Positions 1-7,811 of a stretch of DNA of 43,558 bases are shown in pieces. The DNA comes from Planctomycetota bacterium. Its GTDB lineage: Bacteria > Planctomycetota > Planctomycetia > Pirellulales > UBA1268. Positions within the stretch are counted from its first letter, which is position 1. Every line of letters begins with the position of its first letter. The stretch is taken from NCBI GenBank assembly GCA_003671185.1, contig QWPN01000131.1:1-43558 (forward strand), written 5' to 3'. The notes beneath the pieces are model-generated. The model was not told the DNA's origin. It did no database searches and saw only the letters and a program-made list of their open reading frames with translations. A program made the translations under genes and the position numbers.

Positions 1-1096
1 CGAAGAACCGGGCGGGAAACTCCTCGCGGACCTGCTCCAACTTGTTGCCCTGGCACATGGCGGCGGTGAGGACGGTCACCCGCTCGTCGCGCCGCATGCT
101 GGCGGCGATCGTCGCCGCGGCCACGTCGGTGTAGGCACGAGACGACGATTTCTTGATCGACACGATGCAGTCGTCGTCGTCGCACTCGAACGGGGCCGGC
201 GTGTGGAAGAACACGGGGTCGTCCTCGGCCGGCTTGAAGCCGTGCCCCTTCTCCGTGAGCACGTGGAGCAGGATCGGGCCCTCCTCGTCCTTGACCAGTT
301 CCAGGTAGCGGATCAGGTTGGGCAGCGAGTGACCCTCGACGGGGCCGAAGTACCGCACGCCCATGGCCTCGAAGAGCATGCCGCCATGGAGCGTGGCCTT
401 GATCGAATCCTTGACGCCGGAGAGCATCCGCTCCACCGAACCACCCACCATCGGCACGCCCTTGATCAGTCCCGTGGCCTGGCTCTTCAGGCCGCGGTAC
501 CAGGGATTGGTACGGACGATGTCCAGGTACTCGGCCAGCGCGCCCACCCGCGGGCAGATCGACATCTTGTTGTCGTTGAGGATCACGAGCAGCCGCTTCT
601 TGAGGAAGCCGGCGTTGTTGAGCGCCTCGAACACGATCCCCGAGGGCAGGGCGCCGTCGCCGATGACCGCCACGCTGCGGCGGTCATCCTCGCCGCGCAG
701 CCCGTCTCCGCTGGCCAGGCCGAGGGCCGTGGAGACGCTGCAGCCGGCATGGCCGGTCATGAACAGGTCATAGGGGCTTTCCTCGGGATTGGGGTAGCCC
801 ATCAGCCCGCCCCGGGTGCGGATCGTGCCGAAGCGGCCAAAGCGGCCCGTGATCAGTTTGTGGGGATAGATCTGATGCCCCGTGTCCCAGATCAGCCGGT
901 CGCGACTGAAATCGAAGACCCTGTGCAGCGCGAGGCAGAGTTCCACGACGCCCAGGTTCGAGGCGAAATGCGCCGTCCGCGATGCGGCCACCTCGCAGAG
1001 GGCACGGCGCATCTCGGACGCCAGCTGCTCGAGTTGCTGGAGCGACAGGTCGCGCAGGTCGCGCGGTCCGAGAATGCTGGGCAGGATGTCGGCCAT
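1..1096 (-). CDS. dxs: 1-deoxy-D-xylulose-5-phosphate synthase, partial (C-terminus outside window)
   Basis: DXS condenses pyruvate and glyceraldehyde-3-phosphate in a thiamine-diphosphate-dependent reaction, the first step of the MEP isoprenoid pathway. The reading frame starts at an ATG at 1096 and stays open to the window edge, giving about 365 of the usual ~630 residues. The N-terminal domain is clear: SNLGVVELCLALHRVFD, then DTGHQIYPHKLITGR (family DTGHQ.YPHK), then GDGALPSGIVFEALNNAG and ILNDN, which form the GDG-N..N cofactor-binding motif. The transketolase pyrimidine domain begins near the edge (AYTDVAAATIAASMRRDERV). It lies 29 bp downstream of the prenyl synthase gene on the same strand, so the two are likely cotranscribed. 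This ispA-dxs pairing is common in bacteria. No defect is visible in the part present. Confidence 0.96.
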   Translation of the reverse strand, partial: MADILPSILGPRDLRDLSLQQLEQLASEMRRALCEVAASRTAHFASNLGVVELCLALHRVFDFSRDRLIWDTGHQIYPHKLITGRFGRFGTIRTRGGLMGYPNPEESPYDLFMTGHAGCSVSTALGLASGDGLRGEDDRRSVAVIGDGALPSGIVFEALNNAGFLKKRLLVILNDNKMSICPRVGALAEYLDIVRTNPWYRGLKSQATGLIKGVPMVGGSVERMLSGVKDSIKATLHGGMLFEAMGVRYFGPVEGHSLPNLIRYLELVKDEEGPILLHVLTEKGHGFKPAEDDPVFFHTPAPFECDDDDCIVSIKKSSSRAYTDVAAATIAASMRRDERVTVLTAAMCQGNKLEQVREEFPARFF

Positions 1097-1125
1097 GATC
1101 TTTGGTTCGCGGGTTGCGGTCTTGG

Positions 1126-2118
1126 CTAATGGTCTCGCGTCACGATCCAACGGGCCAGGCGGGCGAGGTCCGCCGCTGCGGCACCCAACGGCGCAACCGC
1201 CGCCACCGCCTGTTCCGCGAGGCTGGTGGCCCGGTGACGCGCGGCTTCCGTCCCCACCACGGTGGGAAAGGTGAGCTTGCCCCTGCCGGCATCCTTGCCC
1301 ACACGCTTGCCGACGGCCGCCTCCGTGCCCTCGGCATCGAGCAGGTCGTCGGCGATCTGGAACGCCAGGCCAAAGGCCCTTCCGTATTCAGCCAGCATCG
1401 TCAGCCGCGCTTCGTCGGCAGCGGCGCACAATCCGCCGAGTTCCAGGGCCGCCAGGAACAGGCGACCGGTCTTGCGTCGGTGGATGCGTTCCATCCAGGT
1501 CACGCGCTCGTCCCGTGCCGCCGCCACGACGTCGGCTGCCCAGCCCCGTTCGACGGCCAGGTCGTCAGCCTGACCGCCCACGAGCGCCTCGGCGCCCGCG
1601 GCGCTGGCCAGCACCAGGCAGCCTCGAGCGGCGACGGCCTCAGGCATGCCCCGGGCCAGCGTTTCGAAGGCCAGCGCCTGGAGGGCGTCGCCGCAGAGGA
1701 TGGCGGTGGCCTCGTCGAACGCCCGGTGACAGGTAGGGCGGCCACGGCGCAGGTCGTCGTCGTCCATGGCCGGCAGGTCGTCGTGCACGAGCGAATAGGC
1801 GTGGATCAGTTCCACCGCCACCGCGGCGGGGGCGGCGGCCTGCCACAGGCTCTCGGTGTCGCGGTCCACGGCACCGCACGCGCGGGCCGCCCACAGTGCC
1901 AGCGCCGGCCGCAGTCGCTTGCCGGGGGCCAGCACCGCATACCGCATGGCATCGGCCAGTCGCTGCGGCGCGTCGGTGGACGGCGCCAGGGCGGTGGCGA
2001 GCAACGGGTCGACGAACTGGCGGACGCGATCCAGGCCGGGAACGATCGAGTCCTGATCTGCAGGGCCCGGCTTCGGGGGCGACGAGCGATCGCCGCTGGT
2101 CACCGAGCAGCTAGCCAT
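1126..2118 (-). CDS. ispA: Polyprenyl (farnesyl/geranylgeranyl) diphosphate synthase
   Basis: A trans-prenyltransferase that elongates dimethylallyl diphosphate with isopentenyl diphosphate. The protein is 330 residues from the ATG at 2118. The frame continues upstream to 2223, but those residues (arginine- and proline-rich) do not look like family sequence. The first aspartate-rich motif is DDLPAMDDDDLRRGRPTCH, followed by CGDALQALAFE. The second aspartate-rich motif is FQIADDLLD. The N-terminal GKRLRPALALWAARA matches the family GKRLRP. Product chain length cannot be fixed from sequence alone; the residues just before the first motif (HAYSLVHDD) suit a short-chain C15/C20 enzyme. It is immediately followed by dxs. 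The upstream Shine-Dalgarno sequence is weak, so the start is only moderately certain. Confidence 0.93.
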   Translation of the reverse strand: MASCSVTSGDRSSPPKPGPADQDSIVPGLDRVRQFVDPLLATALAPSTDAPQRLADAMRYAVLAPGKRLRPALALWAARACGAVDRDTESLWQAAAPAAVAVELIHAYSLVHDDLPAMDDDDLRRGRPTCHRAFDEATAILCGDALQALAFETLARGMPEAVAARGCLVLASAAGAEALVGGQADDLAVERGWAADVVAAARDERVTWMERIHRRKTGRLFLAALELGGLCAAADEARLTMLAEYGRAFGLAFQIADDLLDAEGTEAAVGKRVGKDAGRGKLTFPTVVGTEAARHRATSLAEQAVAAVAPLGAAAADLARLARWIVTRDH

Positions 2119-2438
2119 GCGGGGCCTGCAGGGGATGCGAGCGCGGGGCGAGCAGGCGGACAAAGGCCTGCCGGACAGTGATGTCTCCAGGAAAAGTCTA
2201 GCAGGGCTGCGAAAAAGCACCACATCGCGGAGGCTCCGGCCGCGGCCACGGAGACACAGGCACGGCAGCCGCCCCGGGCCCTCTCATCCGTTCCGCGGTC
2301 GGTGAATTCACCGGCTCGCTGTCCTTGGAAAAAGCCCACCACAGCCTGTTTCCACTTGGGCCGACCGATGGCCAAACCAAAGGGCTGCCATGGTCGGCGG
2401 GCGCTGCATGTGCGGCGGCAGACGAGCTTCACAGGCTG
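2119..2438. other. Non-coding stretch between xseB and the prenyl synthase gene
   Basis: About 320 bases without a credible gene. Open frames on both strands are arginine/cysteine/proline-rich and show no family resemblance. The only notable element is a short stem followed by a T-run on the minus strand at 2329-2361, listed separately. No tRNA, riboswitch or clear promoter was recognised. It probably separates the xseA-xseB and ispA-dxs transcription units. Confidence 0.5.
2329..2361 (-). terminator. Possible weak intrinsic terminator after xseB
   Basis: Read on the minus strand, GCCCA (2357-2361) and TGGGC (2334-2338) can pair as a five-base stem around an 18-base loop, directly followed by five T residues (2329-2333). 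It lies about 80 bases past the xseB stop. The stem is short and the loop long, so this is only a suggestion. Confidence 0.25.
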
Positions 2439-2834
2439 TTAGCCGTCGGAGCCCTCGTCCATACCGGGCAGGCTGCGCGTCCGACGGCCCTTACCGCGAC
2501 TGCCACCGGCCGGCGGCGCAGTGGCCGAGGCGGGAGTCTCGGAGACCATGGATTCGTGGGCTGCCAGCACTGGCCTGCCATCCTCGCCGATGCGCACGAG
2601 CACGCTCACCCGCTGTTCGGCTGCGGCCAATTCCTCGTGCAGCCGACGCAGGATCGTCACGCCGCGCTCGTAGGCATCGATCGACTCTGAAAGTCCCAAT
2701 GCACCCGATTCCAACTGGGCGACGAGGTCACCAAGTTGCGCGAGCGCTGCCTCGAACGTGGCATTCTGCGCGGAGTTTGCCGATTGCGGGAGCGAGGAGC
2801 CCGCGTTCCCGGATGCATCAGGTTCGTTCGTCAT
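2439..2834 (-). CDS. xseB: Exodeoxyribonuclease VII small subunit
   Basis: Small subunit of exonuclease VII, which degrades single-stranded DNA in mismatch repair and DNA damage processing. The protein is 131 residues. The family core is plain: FEAALAQLGDLVAQLESGAL, then GLSESIDAYERGVTILRRL and ELAAAEQRVSVL, matching the XseB helical hairpin (F.E.l..Le.iv..LE.g...L.esl..yE.G..L...c...L..ae.kv). The typical length is 70-85 residues; the extra here is a disordered N-terminus and an Arg/Ser/Gly-rich tail after the core. Its first 17 bases overlap the 3' end of xseA, and the spacing implies translational coupling. A GGAAAGG sequence precedes the ATG. Confidence 0.93.
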   Translation of the reverse strand: MTNEPDASGNAGSSLPQSANSAQNATFEAALAQLGDLVAQLESGALGLSESIDAYERGVTILRRLHEELAAAEQRVSVLVRIGEDGRPVLAAHESMVSETPASATAPPAGGSRGKGRRTRSLPGMDEGSDG

Positions 2835-4068
2835 GCCTTTCCACCCTTTCCACGCGGCTCCAGAATCTGCCGTCAGTCAGTTGTGTCACCACCGCAGTTC
2901 CGTCATGCAGCCCGGCCACCGACTTGAGCGCCCGGGGGTCGTCCTCGCGCCAGGTCAGCGACCAGCCCCGGGCGAGAAGATGCAACGGGCTGCCCGCCTC
3001 CAAGCGGCCGGCCGCCGCGGCCAGCCGTTCGCGGCCGCGGGCGACGGCGGCACCGGCCAGCCGCTGCAGTCGCTGCGCGTGCTGCTCGACCGTGGCACGG
3101 CGATCGCGCACGATGCGGGAGGGATCGGCGAAGATGCGGGAGCGGGCGGCCTGGGCGATGCGGTCGCGGGCGGAGTTGACGCGCCGCTCCAGTCCGGCCG
3201 CCAACCGCAGACCCAGCGAGCCCACGGCCGCCTTCACCTGTGACCCGTCAGGTGCCAGACGCACGGCCGCGTCGGTGGGCGTCAGGGCGCGGAGATCGGC
3301 GGCCAAATCGGCGAGCGTGACGTCGATCTCGTGTCCCACTCCCGAGACGACAGGTACGGGGGCGGTTGCTACGGCCCGCACCAGCACCTCCTCGTTGAAG
3401 GCCCACAGGTCTTCCAGGCTGCCGCCGCCGCGCACCAGTGCGATGGCATCGACGGGGGGCAGCAGTCGCCCCGCCGCGCCGATCGCGGCCGCGAGTTCCT
3501 CCGCCGCACCGGCGCCCTGCACGCGCGAGGGCACGACGATGATCTCCGTGGCCCGCCACCGTCCCAGAAAGGTCTCCAGGAAGTCGGCGATCGCCGCGCC
3601 GGTGGGGCTGGTCACGAGGGCGATCCGCCGGGGGAACGCCGGGATGGGCCGCTTGCGCTGCGGCGCGAACAGCCCCTCGTCCTGCAGCGTGGCGTGCAGG
3701 CGGCGCAACCGGGCCTCGAGCGTGCCCGTGCCCAGGGCGTGGAGGCGATCGATCGTCAGTTGGTAAGTGCCGCGCGGAGCGTAGACCTCGATCCGTCCAT
3801 GGCACACCACCTGCAGCCCATCGGCCGGCTCGATGGCCAAAAGCGGCAGGGCACCGCGCCAGATCACGGCCCGCAGCAGCGCCGATTCGTCCTTGAGCGA
3901 CAGGTAGATGTGCCCGCTCGCCGCCCGCGACAGGTTGCTGATCTCGCCGCACACCCAGATGTCGGCGAATCGCGACTCCAATTGCTCCTTGACCAGCGCC
4001 GTGACGGCCGACACGCTGGGAGCGTCGTCGGGAGGGCTGCGGCGGTCGGAGACCCGGCTGGCGTGCAT
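2818..4068 (-). CDS. xseA: Exodeoxyribonuclease VII large subunit
   Basis: Catalytic subunit of exonuclease VII. From the ATG at 4068 the protein is 416 residues, close to the ~400-450 of the family. The N-terminal OB-fold reads VCGEISNLSRAASGHIYLSL followed by LKDESALLRAVIWRG. The exonuclease domain has RRIALVTSPTGAAIADFL, the conserved VRGGGSLEDLWAFNEE and VVSGVGHEIDVTLADLAADL, and the C-terminal LARGWSLTW. The open frame extends to 4329, but the first 87 codons are not family-like and run into the divergent MFS gene. A GTG at 4086 is an alternative start. No good ribosome-binding site precedes either codon. xseB follows with a 17-base overlap. Confidence 0.94.
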   Translation of the reverse strand: MHASRVSDRRSPPDDAPSVSAVTALVKEQLESRFADIWVCGEISNLSRAASGHIYLSLKDESALLRAVIWRGALPLLAIEPADGLQVVCHGRIEVYAPRGTYQLTIDRLHALGTGTLEARLRRLHATLQDEGLFAPQRKRPIPAFPRRIALVTSPTGAAIADFLETFLGRWRATEIIVVPSRVQGAGAAEELAAAIGAAGRLLPPVDAIALVRGGGSLEDLWAFNEEVLVRAVATAPVPVVSGVGHEIDVTLADLAADLRALTPTDAAVRLAPDGSQVKAAVGSLGLRLAAGLERRVNSARDRIAQAARSRIFADPSRIVRDRRATVEQHAQRLQRLAGAAVARGRERLAAAAGRLEAGSPLHLLARGWSLTWREDDPRALKSVAGLHDGTAVVTQLTDGRFWSRVERVERHDERT

Positions 4069-4225
4069 CGCGGAGCAATGTAACACGCGCAGCCGACGCG
4101 TCCGCCGGCACCCGCCTGCCAGCCGCCCCGCGGGTGGACGCCCGGGCGTGGCTTTTTTCCAGCGGAGCATAGGATGGTGGCCCGCGGGAACCGGTCCCGC
4201 CCCACATCGAGGTCCTCGATCACGC

Positions 4226-5539
4226 ATGACCGTCCCAGCATCCACGACCGCTGCCCCGCCGCCCGCCCCGCGGGGGGCCCTGCTGATCGTCTTTCTCACG
4301 GTGTTCATCGACCTGCTCGGCTTCGGCATCGTGCTCCCGGTGCTGCCCCGCCAGGCGGAACACTACATCCGCAGCCTGGGCCTGTCGGAACTCGCCGGCG
4401 GCGCCGTGATCGGCCTGCTGTTCTCGGTGTTCTCGCTGATGCAGTTCCTGTTCAGCCCACTGTGGGGCCGGCTGTCGGATCGCGTCGGCCGCCGGCCGAT
4501 GCTGCTCCTCAGCCTGGCCGGCTCGGTCATCTTCTACGCGCTGTACGGCTGGGCCGTGACGATGCCCGCCGATCGGGCGGCCCTGGCGCTGGGGCTGATG
4601 CTTGCGGCCCGTGTCGGCGCCGGGATCGCCGGGGCGAGCGTGGGCACCGCGGCGGCCGTGATCGCCGACTGCACGACTCCGGAGAACCGGGCCCGCGGCA
4701 TGGCCCTGATCGGCATCGCCTTCGGCGGCGGGTTCACGCTGGGGCCGCTGATCGCCTACTTCGGTCTGGCCCTGTTCGACAAGCAGCCCTGGGGCGTGGG
4801 AGCGATCGCGTCGCTCTTGTCGTTCGTGGCCCTCGTCATCGCGCTGCTCGTGTTTCGCGAGACGAGGCGGCCCGGCAGTCGAGAGGCCAAGGAACTGCCC
4901 GGCATCGCCCGCACCGCCGCGGTCCTGCGCATGCCCGCCGTGGGCACGCTCGTGCTCGTGTACTTTCTCTCCATCTTCGCCTTCGCGAATTTCGAGGCCA
5001 CGCTGGCCCGGCTCACCAAGTCGGCCTTCGGTATGGACGACGACGGCAACTTCCTGGTCTTCGCGTTCATCGGCTTCATGCTCCTTCTCGCCGGGGGTAG
5101 CTACCGTCCCCTCGCCAAGCGGCTGCCGGAGACACGGTTGCTGGCCGGCGGCGTGGTGCTCATGATGCTCGGCCTCGGGGCCCTCGGCGGCGTGGCCGCG
5201 GCGGTGTACGCGGGTGTGGTTGGCGGTCGAGGGCTGATGGCCGTGTTCTACGGTGCCGCGGCGCTGGCCGTGGCCGGGTTTGCCTGCGTGAACCCCTCCG
5301 TGTCGGCGCTGATCTCGAAGCACACCGACCCGGGCCGGCAGGGCGAGGTGTTGGGGGTGAACCAGTCGTTCGCATCGCTGGGCCGGATTCTCGGTCCGTC
5401 AGCCGGTTCGATCCTGTTCGCGGCCCATCCCTCGCACGCGCTCCCTTTCGCGGCGGCGGTGCTGGTGCTTGCCGGAGTGGCCGCGCTCCTGCCCCGGTTG
5501 GGCGCTTCTCCCCGGCCGCAAGCGGTCAGCGGCGGGTGA
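4226..5539 (+). CDS. Major facilitator superfamily transporter (TetA-like)
   Basis: A 437-residue inner-membrane transporter. The N-terminal half shows LLIVFLTVFIDLLGFGIVLP (TM1), then FSPLWGRLSDRVGRRPMLLL, which carries the MFS signature G-x-L-[SA]-D-R-x-G-R-R in the TM2-3 loop. Twelve hydrophobic stretches can be followed to the C-terminus, with a short charged central loop (FRETRRPGSREAKELPG). The FIDLLGFGIVLPVLP segment is typical of the TetA/TCR drug:H+ antiporter branch, but the substrate cannot be inferred. The frame is open from 3908; I chose the ATG at 4226 because hydrophobic family sequence begins soon after it and it clears the divergent xseA start. Its stop overlaps the convergent regulator gene by 14 bases. 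Confidence 0.9.
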   Translation: MTVPASTTAAPPPAPRGALLIVFLTVFIDLLGFGIVLPVLPRQAEHYIRSLGLSELAGGAVIGLLFSVFSLMQFLFSPLWGRLSDRVGRRPMLLLSLAGSVIFYALYGWAVTMPADRAALALGLMLAARVGAGIAGASVGTAAAVIADCTTPENRARGMALIGIAFGGGFTLGPLIAYFGLALFDKQPWGVGAIASLLSFVALVIALLVFRETRRPGSREAKELPGIARTAAVLRMPAVGTLVLVYFLSIFAFANFEATLARLTKSAFGMDDDGNFLVFAFIGFMLLLAGGSYRPLAKRLPETRLLAGGVVLMMLGLGALGGVAAAVYAGVVGGRGLMAVFYGAAALAVAGFACVNPSVSALISKHTDPGRQGEVLGVNQSFASLGRILGPSAGSILFAAHPSHALPFAAAVLVLAGVAALLPRLGASPRPQAVSGG

Positions 5540-6830
5540 GGCCGTAGGCCTCCAGCTTGCGATACAGCGTGGCCCTGCTGATGCCCAGTTCGGCGGCGGC
5601 GTTTGGCACGCTGCCGCCCGTGCGCCGCAGGGCCTCGACCACGAGGGCCTTCTGCCAGTCCTCCAGCCGCAGCGTGGATGTTTCGGCAACAAAGCCGCCG
5701 ATCCGCGCCTCCACGGCGGTTGGTTCACCGTGGGCCTGGATCGCGTCCCGCAGGTCTTCGGCGGTGAGGGGCAGCGTGCCGCCGTCGCTGGCGGACATCG
5801 CCGCAGGAGAGGGGCCGTCTCTCACGGCATGGCAGCCGTCGTCCGCCCGCGAACCGTCCGTGCCGCCCGCGGAATCATCGGCCGTTCCCCCTGTCGGTCG
5901 GCCCGCGCTCCCGGCGCAGGCGGCCGCCGCCAGGCTCGCCAGGGCAACGAGGATTTCGAAGTCGCCGTCGCGCATCGTGCCGGCGGCGGCGGAGATGGCG
6001 ATGACGGCGTGGGGCCGGCCGCCGTCGAGCAGCGGCGCGCAGCCCAGGTCGCAGTCGGCGGGGGAACCGGGGGACGCGTCGGCCGCGGGTCCGCACCAGA
6101 CGGCATCACCTGCGCGGGCGACGGCATCGGCCCCGGTCTCGTCGAGTCGCAGCATGAGGTTGCTGCCGGGGGGCACGACGCACACCGGTTCCAGGTCGGC
6201 GTGGTCGGTGATGCGAAACCAGCCGCAGGTGGATGCTGCCGAAAACTCGGCGATCAACTCCAGCGTCGTGGCCACGATCTCGTGCGCTGACGTCGCCGCC
6301 AGCATGCGCATGCTGGCTTGGTAGAGGAGCATCGGCCAGCGGGTGTCGTCGGCCCCCGAGCGGCGCAGGGCTGCGGCCTCGAAGCGGCCCGGGGGTCCGC
6401 GGCGCATGATCCTGCCGCCGGCTGCCGCGATGTTCACGGCATCGGCCTGCGGTCGGAACAGGAATTCCGACGTGCCCACCCGGATCACGGCCCCCTCGTC
6501 GAGCACGGCGTTCGCGATCCGCACACCATCGAGCCAGGTGCCGTTGCGGCTGCCCAGATCGCGCAGCGTCCACCGCCCCTGCGCGGGGTCGAACGACACC
6601 GCGGCATGCGCCCTGCTCGCCAGCCGGTCCCCCAGTGCGACGAGGGCGGCGGGCGAACGCCCCAGGACGTTGTCGGCGGAGGGATCGAGAGCGAACGACG
6701 GGCCGCAGCGACCGGCGACCCGCAGAACGAGCGCGGCGCCGGGCGGCGACGTGGGGCCGGACGGGAGCGACACGAAACGGTCTCGAGGGGCAGAAACGCG
6801 GTGGCTGGCCGGCGACCGCGACTCCTCCAC
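5526..6830 (-). CDS. FHA-GAF-Fis-type HTH regulatory protein without AAA+ domain
   Basis: A 434-residue regulator. Residues ~50-130 form an FHA phosphothreonine-binding domain (VLGRSPAAL, SRAHA, LRDLGSRNGTWLDG). Residues ~165-310 look like a GAF sensor (MLLYQASMRMLAATSAHEIV, then ATTLELIAEFSAASTCGWF). After a Gly/Asp/Ala-rich linker, residues ~390-434 are a Fis-type helix-turn-helix (ALVVEALRRTGGSVPNAAAE, LGISRATLYRKLEAYGL). The same parts occur in sigma-54 enhancer-binding proteins, but the central AAA+ ATPase (GESGTGKE, GAFTGA) is absent, so direct sigma-54 activation is not expected. The listed start is a GTG at 6830 with no Shine-Dalgarno; a GTG at 6773, just before the FHA fold, is an alternative. 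It is divergent from cbiX. Confidence 0.85.
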   Translation of the reverse strand: MEESRSPASHRVSAPRDRFVSLPSGPTSPPGAALVLRVAGRCGPSFALDPSADNVLGRSPAALVALGDRLASRAHAAVSFDPAQGRWTLRDLGSRNGTWLDGVRIANAVLDEGAVIRVGTSEFLFRPQADAVNIAAAGGRIMRRGPPGRFEAAALRRSGADDTRWPMLLYQASMRMLAATSAHEIVATTLELIAEFSAASTCGWFRITDHADLEPVCVVPPGSNLMLRLDETGADAVARAGDAVWCGPAADASPGSPADCDLGCAPLLDGGRPHAVIAISAAAGTMRDGDFEILVALASLAAAACAGSAGRPTGGTADDSAGGTDGSRADDGCHAVRDGPSPAAMSASDGGTLPLTAEDLRDAIQAHGEPTAVEARIGGFVAETSTLRLEDWQKALVVEALRRTGGSVPNAAAELGISRATLYRKLEAYGLTRR

Positions 6831-6909
6831 TATAAAGGGAGTACCGGCACCGGGAAACGACGCCAGCAGTGTCAGGGAGCCGGTGTCCCCGAGTCAGCGA
6901 GACCCGCCC

Positions 6910-7752
6910 ATGATGATGCGCAGCGTGCAGTCGGCGGTGGTCGAGGCGCCGGCGGGCTTCGCGCCCGGCCACGGCGTGCTCGTGGTCGGCCACGGCACCG
7001 CGGATCCGGTGGGAGCCGCCGAAACCCGAGCCGTGGCCGAAGCGCTGGCCGCGTTGCTGCCGGGTGTGCCGGTGGAACTCGGATTTCTGGAGGTGATCCG
7101 TCCGTCGATCGACGATGCCCTGCACAGGCTCGCCGATCGCGGCTGCACCGAGGTCGTCGCGGCGCCGCTGCTGCTGTTCGCGGCCGGTCACGCCAAGCGG
7201 GATGTGCCCGAGGCGCTCGTCGCCGCAGCCACCGCCACGGGCCAGCGGGTCGTGCAGGCGGAACCGCTGGGCTGCCATGCCGACGTGGTGTCCGTCTCGC
7301 GGCAGCGCCGCCGGCAGGCGCTGGCGGGGTTGTCGGCGGTCGATCCTGCCGCCACCGACCTGGTGATGGTGGGCCGCGGGTCGAGTGACCCGGCGGCGCC
7401 GGGGCAACTTGGCGAATTCGCAGAGGCGTCGCTGGCGGAGGACGCCGTGCGGCCGCGGAGGCTGCTGCTGGGGTTCGTGGCCGCGGCCCGCCCTTCGCTC
7501 GACGAGGCGATCGCGGACGCCGGCGACCCCGGAGCCGGCGCGGTGCGTAGAATCCTCGTGCAGCCTCACCTCCTGTTCCGCGGCCACGTGGAGGAGCAGG
7601 TGGCCGCTGCCGTGGCACGCGGCCGGGCCGCGCGTCCCGACCTGGAGTGGGTGCAGGTGCCCCGACTCGGCCCGGATGCACTGGTGGCTCGGGCGCTGGC
7701 CTGTCGCGCGGCCGCGGCCTGCGCCCGGGAAAGCATGTCTCGCCAAGGATGA
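6910..7752 (+). CDS. cbiX: CbiX-type sirohydrochlorin chelatase (two-domain)
   Basis: Inserts Co2+ or Fe2+ into sirohydrochlorin for cobalamin or siroheme synthesis. The protein is 280 residues and internally duplicated, as in long CbiX. The N-terminal half has GVLVVGHGTADPVGAAETR and PLLLFAAGHAKRDVPEAL, each carrying a metal-binding histidine (GHGT and AAGHAKRD). In the C-terminal half the first histidine is replaced (MVGRGSSDPAAPG), while HLLFRGHVEEQV keeps the second. The VGRGSSDP form is usual in the second domain of long CbiX proteins. The start is one of three consecutive ATGs from 6910. The stop (TGA, 7750-7752) overlaps an ATG of the downstream protease frame. No other cobalamin gene is in the window, so metal specificity stays open. 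Confidence 0.88.
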   Translation: MMMRSVQSAVVEAPAGFAPGHGVLVVGHGTADPVGAAETRAVAEALAALLPGVPVELGFLEVIRPSIDDALHRLADRGCTEVVAAPLLLFAAGHAKRDVPEALVAAATATGQRVVQAEPLGCHADVVSVSRQRRRQALAGLSAVDPAATDLVMVGRGSSDPAAPGQLGEFAEASLAEDAVRPRRLLLGFVAAARPSLDEAIADAGDPGAGAVRRILVQPHLLFRGHVEEQVAAAVARGRAARPDLEWVQVPRLGPDALVARALACRAAAACARESMSRQG

Positions 7753-7811
7753 AGCGACTCGTCACAATGCCCGAACGGATTCCGGACCCCTCTCCCCGCA
7801 GGAGCGACCGC

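Noticed and set aside
2100-2432. 110-codon open frame on the minus strand between xseB and ispA
   Set aside because: Arg/Cys/Trp/Ala-rich, no Shine-Dalgarno and no resemblance to a known family; it also overlaps the ispA start.
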